Assembly (NCBI GenBank): GCA_002803225.1
Contig: NXFV01000637.1
Location: forward strand, 1-39,684
Direction: 5' to 3'
Length of the DNA stretch: 39,684 bases
Origin: Gamarada debralockiae
Lineage: Eukaryota > Ascomycota > Leotiomycetes > Helotiales > Hyphodiscaceae
Shown here: piece after piece, positions 21,426 through 31,815 of the stretch
Layout: each line of letters begins with the position of its first letter
Position numbering within the stretch: the first letter of the stretch is position 1
Notes under the pieces: model-generated
The model's database searches: none
The model's input: the letters and a program-made list of their open reading frames with translations, nothing else
What the model was told of the DNA's origin: nothing
Program-made: the position numbers and the translations under genes

Positions 21426-23268
21426 TTAGGCAGGAACGTCCATGATCTTCCCCGGATTCATAATCCAGTACGGATCCAAAGCCTGTTTAATAGACTTCAT
21501 GACTCCCAGCGTATCAAGCCCGACTTCCATGAGCAGAGCTTCTTTCTTTCCGATCCCAATTCCATGTTCCCCCTATTTTCAATCAGCAACAAGATTCCAT
21601 CACAACTTCAAATCAGAAAGAGCACTTACCGTGCAAGTCCCCTCCATCTCCAATGCCCGATTCACCATGTTCTTAACACAACTCTCCACTTTCTCCTTCT
21701 CCCCCTCCACTCTCCGATCATACATGATACTCTCATGAAAATTCCCATCCCCAATATGACCCAGTATACTCGCAAAGAGTCCCAAATCATCCATTTCCTT
21801 CTTGCTCACCTCAATAATATCCGCCAATCTCGAAAACGGAACAGCGACATCCGTACTCCAAACCTCATTGCCATCCTTTCTCAATGCAAGCATTGACCAA
21901 AGACTCTCCTTTCTTGCCGACCAAAGTAGCTTCTGCTCCTTGGCGTCCTTGGCAAATTCGAAATCGCCGCCGCGATGAGCCTTTGCGATGGCGGAAACCA
22001 TGGAGATGTTCTCTTTGACAGAGTTTTTCGTGCCGCTGAATTTGAAGAATAGGGTGGGAAGCTCTTTCCATTTTCGTGGTGCGGTGGAGCCGGACAGGTT
22101 GACGACGCGCATTTGGACTTCGTCCATGATTTCCATTGCAGCGACTTGCACACCGGCTCTCATGACGCCTGCCGCAGCAGAAGCCGCATCCCTAATTGAG
22201 GGAAAGGTAACCACTGCCACTGAAAATTCCTGCGGCACAACAGCGAGCTTAAGCGTGACTTCCGTGACAAGTCCCAGTGTGCCTTCTGATCCCACGAATA
22301 GAGAGTTGAGGTTATATCCAGCTGACGTTTTTCTTGGGCGACGTTTAGTCTTGATGATTGTGCCATCGGCGAGCACGACTGTGAGATTGATAACCCAATC
22401 CTTCATCGTTCCATAACGCACTGCATTCGTACCCGAGCAATTCGTCCCCACCATCCCCCCTATCTTGGCGCTCGGACCAGGATCGACCGGGAAAAAGAGC
22501 CCAGATTGACGTCTCTCAAGTTCCTCATTCAGCTCCATCCAAGAAACCGATGGCTGCACAACGATATCCATATCCTCCTCGTTGAGCTGGATAATCTGAT
22601 CCATGAATGCAAAATCCACCGAAACTCCTCCATATGGAGCGGAGAAATTGCCTTCCAGGGAGGAACCGCCGGAGAAGGGAATGATGGGAACTCGGTATTT
22701 GTGGCAGATTTTCGCGATTTGAGATACTTCCAAGGTGGTTTTGGGATAGGCGACTGCAACGGGCAGACCGTCGATGTTGGTTGATGACCATTCAGAGTAT
22801 CCATGTGCTTTCAGATCGTCGGGGTCAAGAGATATAGTGTCTTCGTCTCCTGTTGCTTGACGGATTTCTTTGATGGCCTAAATTTAACATCAGTTTACGA
22901 ATATATGGGTTTTGTGGCTGATACAAACTCACTGCTTCCATATCTCTGATATTCGCATAATGAGGTTCAGAAAATTTGCCAGGATTCGAGTACTCCATGT
23001 CCTTCACCCTCCTGGATTTCGCATCGTTCGTAGCAAGCACATGAGCCAAAATGCCCGTAGCAGCCGCCAAACTCAAAACCTTCCAAGTCGTCCATTCTCT
23101 CGCTTTTGCCTTTGAGCCCGGAATTTTGACTCTTGCTGCTGTCGAATTTGAGCTGTTCCATCTACATCTCAGCATTGCGGAATTCCTCGTCCGTAGCGGG
23201 GTACTTTTGGAAGCGAGAGGCCTGGCCGCCCTCGGGGCTTTCTGGGCCGGTCTCATGCAGAGCGACAT
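21426..23268 (-). CDS. DLD1: D-lactate dehydrogenase (cytochrome c), mitochondrial, FAD-linked
   Basis: Oxidises D-lactate to pyruvate and passes electrons to cytochrome c. Exons are 23268-22933, 22877-21630 and 21572-21426 (introns 55 and 57 nt), giving 576 residues, close to yeast Dld1 (587). The N-terminus is basic and Ser-rich, typical of a mitochondrial presequence, followed by a hydrophobic stretch (VLSLAAATGILAHVLA) that may anchor it to the inner membrane. The FAD-binding PCMH domain shows VPIIPFSGGSSLEGN, FFPVDPGPSAKIGGMVGTN and GYNLNSLFVGSEGTLGLVTE. The C-terminal FAD-oxidase domain shows ASILGHIGDGNFH, and the last junction restores EGTCTGEHGIGIGKKE. The first Met is the ATG at 23268, with a possible second at 23256. 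Confidence 0.93.
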
Positions 23269-24741
23269 GTTGGGTGACAAGGATTGTGAACGATCTGATC
23301 AGCATCGACCTTTTCCATCTATCTTGTGAAAATCTTTGCAGGACGCCTGAGATCGCATCGCCTATTCAGGAGATTCAACCGGGGATGCTCAGATGGTGTA
23401 GAGCAGAGGTAGGTAAGTTGCGAGTGAGGGGAGAAGCTGATCAAATAAGTAATAGTGATTCTTAGAGGTGGAGAAGTTCTTGCCGGCAATCGCGCCGTGT
23501 GTCCAGTCCTTTTAGAGGAATTCTCAGTGTTGCGTACGAGTAGCGTAGCGTCTTTGGACACTTGACTCCTCGTGCGGGATCGTGAATGGGGGCTTTTCGA
23601 TGCTTTTATTAACAACTGCCATCCCGCCACGAACCATGACAACAGACCATCTCAAAAGCAACTAGATAATGGGTCTGATTATATGCACCTGCACAGCATA
23701 GATCTCCATCCAAATCATGGATCCATCTTTTCCTGCCAGGGACAAAATCGGTCCACCTTCCTTAATTCTCGTCCCCTCCATTCGTCCATACACATCTCAA
23801 TCCCACTCTTTCAATATCCCTCGTCTGTTCCCCTATGCCCAAAAATAAAGGATGTGAGATGTCACCACGTACAACCGCCATACAAGTCATCAAGGCGAGA
23901 ATTATATTAAAATTCCGCACCACAACTTCCATCCAGCTCACCCTGATTCACTCAGAGGAGCCAAGTAATCATCTGTGTTACCCCACGTCTGTAAGCCTCC
24001 AAAAAGCCTTCAAGCCCTACATATTACCTGCGCCATTTCACCGAACCATCAACGCACGAGAGATCTAGCCTAAACGGTGAAATTGTCAGTCATCGAGGCC
24101 AGGAGACGCAGCGTTCCTCATCAAGGCGAGCACGAGGCCTCCTTCCTTTCTCAGTCAAAAGCACAAAACCAGATACTCTTACCTCATAGAAACTACCGTA
24201 GAATATGCCTCTAAGGTCCCACAATACAGATGATCTGAGGCCGGAATCCGGACACGAGACCACGCTACCAATTGTGGAGTACCCTGGAGAAGGCTCTGTA
24301 TCGAAATGAGAAGAGATCCTTACCGGGCTGAGGTGAGGGCCATGCCTCGTGACGGTCAAAAGCCGCAAAAATTTCATCCTGCAGGGACTACGAACTATTT
24401 GCATACACCAGGCAAGGATTTAGCGCGGGGGTCACCTCTAGATTCGAAAATTTGGGATTTGACTCACCCCCGAGACTTTGTCTCATGCGTTGCTACTTGC
24501 CACATTGTTTCACGGTACTTTCCCTTGAGACTATATTGTGGAAGAGGTCATCACCGAGTAGAAGAAAAGGGTGCTTGGGCCTTGGGACTTGGGACCAGTA
24601 GTTGCTTTTACATTTCATGGTATTGGTTCGCTATGCTATCTGCATTTCCCATCCCTTTGTGAATGCGCATAGTAGAGAAGCACACTAAAGCCCAAATACT
24701 CCATTCCATGAACATCCACGAACCCAAAGCAAAGTACACAT
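23269..24741. other. Intergenic region: D-lactate dehydrogenase promoter and 3' flank of RPS4
   Basis: No gene is supported. Short frames on both strands (for example 23572-23910 and 24404-24090) lack motifs and overlap each other. The side next to the dehydrogenase start should hold its promoter; I saw no distinctive element. Confidence 0.35.
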
Positions 24742-25882
24742 TTAGTGGCCAGCAATGGCATGGGCACGTCTGCGGTCTCTCTCCTCTGCAATGGTAAGCT
24801 TGACACCCTTGCCCTTGGGCAGAGAGATCCATGGCTTCTCAGAACCGATGACGAAAACGTTGCCCTCACGGGTAGCGAACGAGTTGTCTATGGCATCCTT
24901 GATGTGAACGATATTGAAGCCTCCATCGTGACGCTCGCGGTGAGTGATGACACCAACACGGCCCATGTTACGACCACCAGTAACCATAGCAATCACACCA
25001 GTGTCGAACTTGATGAAGTCGGAGATCTTGCCAGTAGAGAGGTCGATCTTGACGGTGTCATTGACCTTGATGGCTGGGTCAGGGTAACGGATACTGCAAG
25101 TAAAATTTCGTCAGCATTTCTGAAGGAAAGGTACCAACCGTTGATCTAGCATCAATCGTTTGGAAGGATCGACCAAAGCTTGGACCAACGGCTGAATGAT
25201 GTCTGACAGAACTTACGTTCTCGCATCGTGCGTGACCAAGAATGGGATTCCGCCCTTGCCCAACTGCACTCTCTTGACCTTTCCGAGCTTGTATTCGGCC
25301 TCCTCTGCTTGGATTCGGTGGACGGTGAAGCGCCCCTTGGTGTCGTAGACCAGACGGAAGTGCTCGCCAGTCTTCTCGATGCTGATGACATCCATGAAAC
25401 CAGCTGGGTAGGTGGCATCGGTTCGGACCTTGCCATCAACCTTGATCAAGCGTTGCATGACAATGGCCTTGGTCTCGCGAGAGTTGAGGGCATACTTTAG
25501 ACGATTGCGGATGAAGACAATCAGGGGCATGCAGTCGCGGAGCTTGTGAGGACCGGGGGATGGACGAGGAGCGTAGGCACCGGAGAGTTTGTCGAGGAGC
25601 CAGTGAGATGGCGCGCTCAAGCGCTTTTGATGCTTCTTTCTATTGCGGGTAGGAGGTTAGCGGATGTTCAGTACTGTGATTATAATTGTGCGCAACGGAG
25701 GACAAGATTTCGATGTGCCGCAGAGTAATTGTGGTCGGGTTCTTAGAATCAAGGCGCAGAAAGCTCTCGAATTCGACGTGTTGAAGTAAAGTCGTTCGCT
25801 CGAATTGCTGTTCCTCGAATCTTGTCCAGGCTGCAGAAGCAATGGGATGTAGATTGGATTGTACTCACGGTCCGCGTCCCAT
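24742..25882 (-). CDS. RPS4: 40S ribosomal protein S4 (eS4)
   Basis: Structural protein of the small ribosomal subunit. Exons are 25882-25869 (14 nt), 25639-25217 and 25093-24742, giving 262 residues, as usual for eS4. The tiny first exon encodes MGRGP and is followed by a 229-nt intron, long for this window. The N-terminal domain reads [18 protein letters not shown] and [20 protein letters not shown]; the S4-like segment is [19 protein letters not shown]; the C-terminal KOW-type stretch is [28 protein letters not shown] acceptor just before the start codon hints at an additional 5'-leader intron. Short first exons and longer early introns are common in fungal ribosomal-protein genes. Confidence 0.95.
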
Positions 25883-26315
25883 TTTGTCTCCTGTAGGAGC
25901 CTCCAAGTCAGCATTTGCTCAATGAATAGAGGAAGATGAGGATGAGGAGAGCTAAGTGGAGTTCGCAAGTTCAAACTCGAGGGGCTCTTTCCTTTTCAGA
26001 AGAGTCCTCGAGCAGAACTCGCGAATCCAGCTACAACAGGGAATTGGCTTGCTCTGAGGATTGCTTACTTGTCTCAGTTGATCAGAGAAACAAAAGATGT
26101 GGTTGTCGAGTTGTCGAGAAGTTGGTCGGTCGTGGTTTCTAAAATCCGAGAAGATTTGTGTGAAATTTCCCATGGTGGGATTACTAGCGCCGAGCTAAGG
26201 ATTTTCTCGCTAAAAGCTCCACCACGTGACCCATAGGGCAAGACTCCCCTTTTCAATCGATCAAATCTCTCTAGGGGCAAAAATGGGCTCTCTTGCGCAG
26301 GATTCACACTGGAAG
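25883..26315 (-). promoter_or_regulatory. RPS4 promoter region with CACGTGAC element
   Basis: A CACGTGAC sequence (Cbf1-type E-box) lies at 26223-26230, about 340 nt upstream of the RPS4 start. Cbf1-like sites have been reported in ribosomal-protein promoters of some ascomycetes; a role here is inferred. Downstream on the minus strand is a pyrimidine-rich leader-like stretch (TTCTCGACAACTCGACAACC, near 26120-26101). Confidence 0.4.
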
Positions 26316-26340
26316 AGCATTTTAGGTGACCTAAAATGCT
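26316..26340. repeat. Perfect 25-bp palindrome between HOM2 and RPS4
   Basis: AGCATTTTAGGT and ACCTAAAATGCT are exact reverse complements around a single central G. It lies about 150 bp beyond the HOM2 stop and 430 bp upstream of RPS4, both on the minus strand. It could be a dimeric protein-binding site or a hairpin at the transcript end. Confidence 0.75.
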
Positions 26341-26491
26341 GCACATAAGTTCAATCAAAATAAGCGGCCAACATTGGAAACTCGATGCAATTTTATTCGC
26401 CGTCTAGTAAAGAACTACCATGCATTTGACCGGAGCCTCTGGTAGAAGTCCCTTTCAAAAAAACGGAATAATCGCTAATCAGAGTTCTCTG

Positions 26492-27767
26492 TTATATGTA
26501 TCCCTTCAGTACAGCAGCTTCCGCATTCAATATAGAAGATCCAGCGGCCCGAATGACAGCTATGATGCATTAGCAAAGATCAAGAAGGATTGGAAGGGAA
26601 ACTTGCTGTTATGTGACAATGCAACAAACTTCAAATCAAAAAGACCAGTCTTATCTTCTCTAATTCGTCCAATGCTACACGTATACCCATTCTGAATATT
26701 CCTATCCAGTCTTGGCTGAGGCCTATCTGGCTCCTCCATGACCAGTATCGGCGGCTCAGGAGCAGACGGGCACCCCAGCGTCTGTGCCTCACTGACATAA
26801 CTACTCAAAGCCTTCTTAACCGCCTCGGCCGAAGGTTTTGGGCCATCCCTATTCTTGAATCTCAGCGAAACACAAGCCATATGTCCATCTAAGACCGGCA
26901 CTCTGTTGCAAGCAGCCGAGATCTTCATTTGCTGGTCCACGAATCCCGTCACTTCCCCATTGACCCTGCCCAAGATTTTCGAAGCCTCAGTCTCGAGCTT
27001 GTCTTCCTCTCCTGATATGAACGGTACCACGTTGTCCAAAATATCCATACTGCTCACTCCGGGATATCCTGCACCACTCAGTGCTTGCATTGTTACCACA
27101 GATACTTGATCCACAAGCCCCAGTTCCTTTTGTATAGCCGCAAATGGAATGACTATGCCAATAACCGCGCAATTTGAATTGCAAACCAAGAATCCCTTCT
27201 TGAGGCCATAATGTTTCTGTTGATGAGGAATGACATCGAAATGTGGTAAATTGACCGTAGGAACGACAAGAGGAACGAGGGGATCTCTTCGATAGTTCTT
27301 CGCGTTGGAAAAGACCGCCAAATCAGCCTTCAAAAACTCCATCTCTATACACCCAAGCGGTCAGTATTTACCCCAAACAAGCTCAATAGCTTCTTACCAA
27401 TATCCCCAGCAACATCAGCATCTAGTCCTGAATATAATATCGCAGTCCGCGAATTCGCTAGCTTTGCACTCCTTCACGACCAATTCCTCTGTGTGCTTGC
27501 CCATGGGCGATGCTTGCTTCCATTTCACGGCAGCTTTGAATTTCTTGCCCGCAGATCGAGAGGATGCTCCTACGGCATGGAGTGTGAAGTAGGGATGTTG
27601 TTCGAGGAGTAATATGAAGCGTTGCCCTACGGCCCCTGTGCAGCCCAGGACGCCTATTGAGAGTTAGGAACATGGCGATAGATGTCAATTGAGCTCCAAG
27701 CTCCAAGCTCAAGGAATCAATGAATTGAGAACTTACCGCACTTCTTGGTGGGGAATTTGGAAGGCAT
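26492..27767 (-). CDS. HOM2: Aspartate-semialdehyde dehydrogenase, with an apparent 2-nt lesion
   Basis: Reduces aspartyl phosphate to aspartate semialdehyde for Thr, Met and Ile synthesis. Exons are 27767-27737, 27653-27398, 27344-26607 and 26559-26492. Family features are [16 protein letters not shown] (NADP site), [10 protein letters not shown] (catalytic Cys), [36 protein letters not shown] and [12 protein letters not shown]. Restored length would be about 364 residues (yeast 365). The last intron (26606-26560, 47 nt) uses a GC donor (A|GCAAGT) with TAG acceptor, and its removal restores [12 protein letters not shown]. In exon 2 the conserved CDIIFSGLDAD is broken near 27430: the bases read TTCAGGACTA, two fewer than needed for F-S-G-L. 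Unless corrected, translation stops soon after. Everything else is intact, so this is either a sequencing error or a very recent null allele. Confidence 0.85.
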
Positions 27768-28105
27768 GTTGGGTATAATTGGCCTGTGATAAGTTATTGC
27801 AGGTGAAGAAGTTGGTCCTTTTAAGCTGTTGGGTATTTATTTTGGTGTTGATTTTATTTTGAAGAGTCACACAGCTCTGACGATCAAACCCCGCCAACCG
27901 ATTTCGGGGTTCACCTGCAGCTAGCGAAATCCCCCTTTTTCATTGACTCACAAGTCACTACTCTCAACTTTCAAAATCCCTATCAAGTAATATGGGATTT
28001 GATGTATCTTGAATTTGAAGATCTCTTTTTAAGATAAATCGTATTCTGGCCAGTGAAAGTCCCACATCCGATGTCATTTCAGTCTAAGAGCTTCACACCC
28101 CCACC
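27768..28105. promoter_or_regulatory. Divergent intergenic region between HOM2 and the methyltransferase relic
   Basis: It holds the HOM2 promoter on the minus strand. I saw no gene and no distinctive element; CGGGGTTCACCTGCAGC near 27905 is not part of a tRNA. Confidence 0.35.
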
Positions 28106-28948
28106 ATGACTTCCTCTACCCGTCTCTCCACAATCCAATCCATCTGCAACAAGCGAGCCCCAACCTACGATAGTGAAAAGGGTTTTCATCCTGCCCAAGC
28201 AGCAGACTTCTTAAAATGGATGAAACTCACCCCTGGTCTGAGCATCCTCGATCTAGCTTGCGGCACAGGACCTATCACTATCCCAGCCGCAAGAGCTGTA
28301 GGATCTTCCGGCAAAGTCGTCGGAGTTGATATCAGCGGTGACAGCCTCTCTATTGTGAGAGCGAAGGCAGAGAAGGAGAACCTCAGTGCGCAGTTTATTC
28401 AGCACGATATCGCCGCATTGTATGAACTGAAGAGTTAGAAGACAGGAGTTTCGATATCATTACATGGGCATCTGCATTCGTCTTAATAGAAGACCCAGCA
28501 GCTGTCGTAAAGAGTTGGGCTAAATTCCTGAAAGTAGGAGGGAAGATGATCTTTGATGTCCCGACGTACAACAGCATAATTGGAGGCTGGGTGATGAACG
28601 TCGTTGGGCAAAAACTCGGAATCCCACTGGCATACAACCCAGAACAATCTGGATGCTTTAGAGAATGTAAAGCCACTGGTGACCAATGCAGGATTGGACG
28701 ACAGCGAGACTTTTGTGACGGATAGTTACAAAGGCACGGAGCTAGATGCTAAGAATGCAGGGGAGATTTTTGAAGGTATTGTTGGGAAGAAGGAATGGTT
28801 TGAGGGAGTGTATGCTGAGTTTAACGAACCTGGGAAGAAAGAGAGTGCGAAAGAGATGTTTTGTAGGGAGATGGAGAAACTTGCTGATGGGGATGGGAAG
28901 GTTATGGAGGACAGGAGTTTCACTATGGCTATAGGGAAGAGGGTATGA
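28106..28948 (+). pseudogene. SAM-dependent methyltransferase pseudogene
   Basis: The first frame (28106-28438) has a class I methyltransferase start: SICNKRAPTYDSE, motif I SILDLACGTGPITIPAA and KVVGVDISGDSLSIVRAKA. The family continues in a second frame from about 28434 (LEDRSFDIITWASAFVLIED and AKFLKVGGKMIFDVPTYNS), then in the original frame from about 28640 (TQNNLDALENVKPLVTNAGL to MAIGKRV). The breaks are near 28434 and 28635. The segment after GIPLAY seems to lack residues compared with relatives. No splice sites explain either break. Two frame changes in an otherwise readable domain indicate a fairly recent pseudogene. Confidence 0.65.
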
Positions 28949-29264
28949 GAGTCGGAAACTCTCTTGGGTTTAGTGATTGAACTTTCGAAAGGTCTCAGGT
29001 GCCACTGAAGGATATCAAGTGGGCGTCTGTTGAGTGAAACTGGCAAATGGAGTTGTGGGATTGACCGATGGTAGAACTTCCACTGTTTGTCTCTGGACGA
29101 CGAGGTTTGATGGTGTTTTCTTCGAATTCGTTGAAAGAGCGGAGTGATCTCTTCAAAACTCAAATAACATTACGTTTTATTCGCTCCGCAATGCAACCAC
29201 CCAATGCAGCTTGTATCCCATGCTTCGCTTCGCTCATCGTACATCATCGCCAACTTTCATATCC

Positions 29265-29857
29265 CTAGTATTGGCTCGCGGCGCTCTGGCATGCCTTCTA
29301 TAAACACAATCATATTAGCCTGCTCTCCATTCCCACAGACCTTTCCTCGCCCAAAGACCACTTACCAACTGCTCCAAATACCAGCTGCAGATCTGCATAT
29401 TCCCCTGGTTCTCATCCAAGCATTTAGTGAACTGCTTCGCATCCGCCTCGCAGCTTCTCGCACCCCAGCTGTTCTGTTGAGCTTGGTTACCCTGAGTTGC
29501 AACAGCTCCGTTATCTTGTTGTTGTTCAGCAGGAGCGCTGGATCCACCACCAAAGAATCCGCCGATTGCGTGGCCGATTGAGGAACCTACTGCAACACCA
29601 CTGTATCCCTTCCATCAGTACCAATTCCCGAACCCTCCTTGTCTGTAGACAGAGTATACTTACGCTGCAGTGCTGGCCATTTGGCCAAAGAGACCTGGGC
29701 CCTGCTGTTGCTGAGTGGGAGGAGCTTGTTGCTGCTGCGCCGGGGGATGGGCGGCAGTGGTTGCTGGTCGGGTTTGCTGGGGAGCGGGTCTTTGAGGGGC
29801 GACTGTTGGGCGAGACGGTGCTCGGCTTCCGCCACCGGATCTTCCTTGACGAGGCAT
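29265..29857 (-). CDS. MIX17: Twin-CX9C (CHCH) mitochondrial protein of the Mix17/CHCHD2-CHCHD10 family
   Basis: Small protein of the mitochondrial intermembrane space, imported and oxidised by the Mia40 pathway; human relatives are linked to respiration and cristae. Exons are 29857-29664, 29600-29366 and 29297-29265 (introns 63 and 68 nt), giving 153 residues. The N-terminal half is Arg/Pro/Gln-rich. The middle has the hydrophobic Gly-rich segment GVAVGSSIGHAIGGFFGGG. The C-terminal domain contains CEADAKQFTKC and, across the last intron, CSWYLEQLKAC: two exact C-x9-C motifs. The very short last exon (KACQSAASQY) carries the fourth cysteine, so the splice is needed for function. Confidence 0.9.
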
Positions 29858-30427
29858 GGTGTTTTGTATTGGGTTTTTGAGGGTTTCGAGATGAAGAGTG
29901 TTGATGCTCGGTGAAGATGATGTTGAGGTTGAAATGGAGGTTAATGGATGAATATCGAAGTCCTCGGCTAGTTTGACTTTTTAGTGCCGTGCACAGGGGT
30001 AGCAATGTGATTGGTCTAGAGCAGGTGAATTCACAATCCTCAGGCATTGAGTAGCTCAGGGGCACAATGTCTGAATTATGATGAGAGGTTTTGAATCTCT
30101 CAGAAGAACCTGATGTGAAGGAAGTTAGTTTGAGTTTGGAACGCATTCAAAGCTTCACCAGCCGCTGGCAAGATGCGAATTGCGGAGGGGCCTGCCGATT
30201 TGAAAATCTTTCTAGTCATGTAGCCCCAAGGCTTGCTTCATATCAGAGATCGGAATTCTAATATGCCTATCTGGGTATCTTTTACCAAACGCCATTCTCC
30301 TAAACATAATAACTCCCAAATCCAGTGCCTTCTTTCTGAACGCCATATCATGCAAATGCTTGTCCACCAGCGGCTGATCCTCTCCTCAAGGCGACGGTAC
30401 CCTCTTCCGCTATATTGCAAAATCCGG

Positions 30428-31314
30428 CTACTTCCTCGGCCCAGGCTCCTTACTCTCCTTGGTCTTCTTCTTTTTCTTCTTGTCCTTCTTGTCTTTCTTC
30501 TTCTTCGATTTCTCTGAGGCACTAGAAGCGGCAGATGTTGGCTCTGAATTATCTAGAGACTTGTTCTTGCGAGACTTCTGCCTCTTTTTCTTATGTGTTT
30601 CAGGTGCCGGTGCCTTCTCGATTACATCCGCTGAGGATTCTGCATCAGAATCGGAGTCAGAAGATCCGGGGCCGTCCTCCTCTACTTCCTCTTCCGCCTT
30701 TCGCTTCTTCGACAACTCCTCCCGCCTGATCTTCTCAGACAACCCCGAAAATTTGATGTGAGCTTTTGCCCGCTCCTTGGCTTGTTGTTCCGCGCGTTCG
30801 AGATCATATTTATCATTGCCAGACTAAAAACCAAGTCGAGTTAGTAAGTCTTCTTTACAAAAGTGGGAACTAGGAATCATTTCCCAGATTGTCTACTCAC
30901 AAGTGCTGCCTTGATGATCCGTTGAGCAGCACCCTTGTCCAATGCGAGATTCTCTCTCTTTCCTGCTCCTTGGTTGATGGGGTTTTCTGCGCGCTTGATC
31001 TTCTCGAAGTATTGCTTCACTCTGGTGAGTTCTGTAAAGACGGGATGTTCGCGGGCTTTGACTCCATGGAGACGGAGATATGCTGTGAGTAATGTCAGAC
31101 AGCGAACTTCGTCAGGATGGAGTAGGAGCTTACAGAATAGCATAGACTCAATGGCATAGGCAACGAGGACATAGAGCTTGGCTTTGTCTAGCAATGGCAG
31201 TTTTGACGCGGATTCTGAGAGTGGCGCCTTGACTAATGGCGAAATAGCTTCCTCCAAATCATCGATCTCATCATCGAGCTGCTCAAGCAGAGACAATATA
31301 TTTGAAGTATCCAT
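30428..31314 (-). CDS. LRP1: Exosome cofactor of the Lrp1/Rrp47/C1D family
   Basis: Nuclear RNA-binding partner of the exosome nuclease Rrp6 in rRNA and snoRNA 3' processing. Exons are 31314-31134, 31082-30901 and 30823-30428, giving 252 residues. The C1D/Sas10 domain is N-terminal: LLEQLDDEIDDLEEAI, VAYAIESMLFSYLRLHGVK and HPVFTELTRVKQYFEKIK. The C-terminus is a long Lys/Ser/Glu-rich tail (SSDSDSDAESS, KSKKKKDKKDKKKKKKTKES) suited to RNA binding and nuclear import. The first intron (31133-31083) is 51 nt and stop-free, so a naive translation runs through it. I removed it because it splits the conserved LLFSYLRLxGVK block and has GTAAGC and CACAG ends. Confidence 0.88.
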
Positions 31315-31752
31315 CTCTACAGTTATGGTTGTAAATTGAGGAATTTATATGGTTGGTGGTTTGCGATGGAACTTTTCTTGCGGTGCGGCCGCTTCTGCAT
31401 CTTGCAGGGATGTCGACCTTTTGAGATCAGCTTGCAAGGATCATCGACTCCAAAGATTTTTGTTTCTCGTCGGCGACTGCACAACTGAACCTTCATCTCT
31501 TGACGTCAACCATTCTTTGTCTTTGTAACAGTACATACTTTTGTCAATTCTCATTGTACACTTTCAACTGTTCGAGGCCGCAACCACGAATACTACTCCG
31601 GACGCGCCTCTTTCCATCGAACCCATTTTATTTACCTCTTCGACCTTCCCCGACCTTCCTCCTTTAATCAACTGCATGTTTACATAGCACCTTCACCCCC
31701 GGCGCAGAGATCACTGCCAGCGCGCACCGCCTGGACCTCCCTTTTGCCATGA
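31315..31752. promoter_or_regulatory. Shared promoter of LRP1 (-) and the reductase gene (+)
   Basis: Divergent intergenic region. It is pyrimidine-rich on the right side (CTTTCAACTGTTCGAGG, TTTACCTCTTCGACC) and contains a NotI-like GCGGCCGC at about 31385-31392. No gene is seen. Confidence 0.4.
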
Positions 31753-31815
31753 GTCGACTTCAATAACCCTAGAGAAACGTTCATCCTGTCTCTTCCAACT
31801 TGCGGCCGTCCGCTG

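Noticed and set aside
25378..25400. Hammerhead-ribozyme-like CTGATGA...GAAA string
   Set aside because: It lies antisense inside the RPS4 coding exon, and there is no stem II between the core elements.
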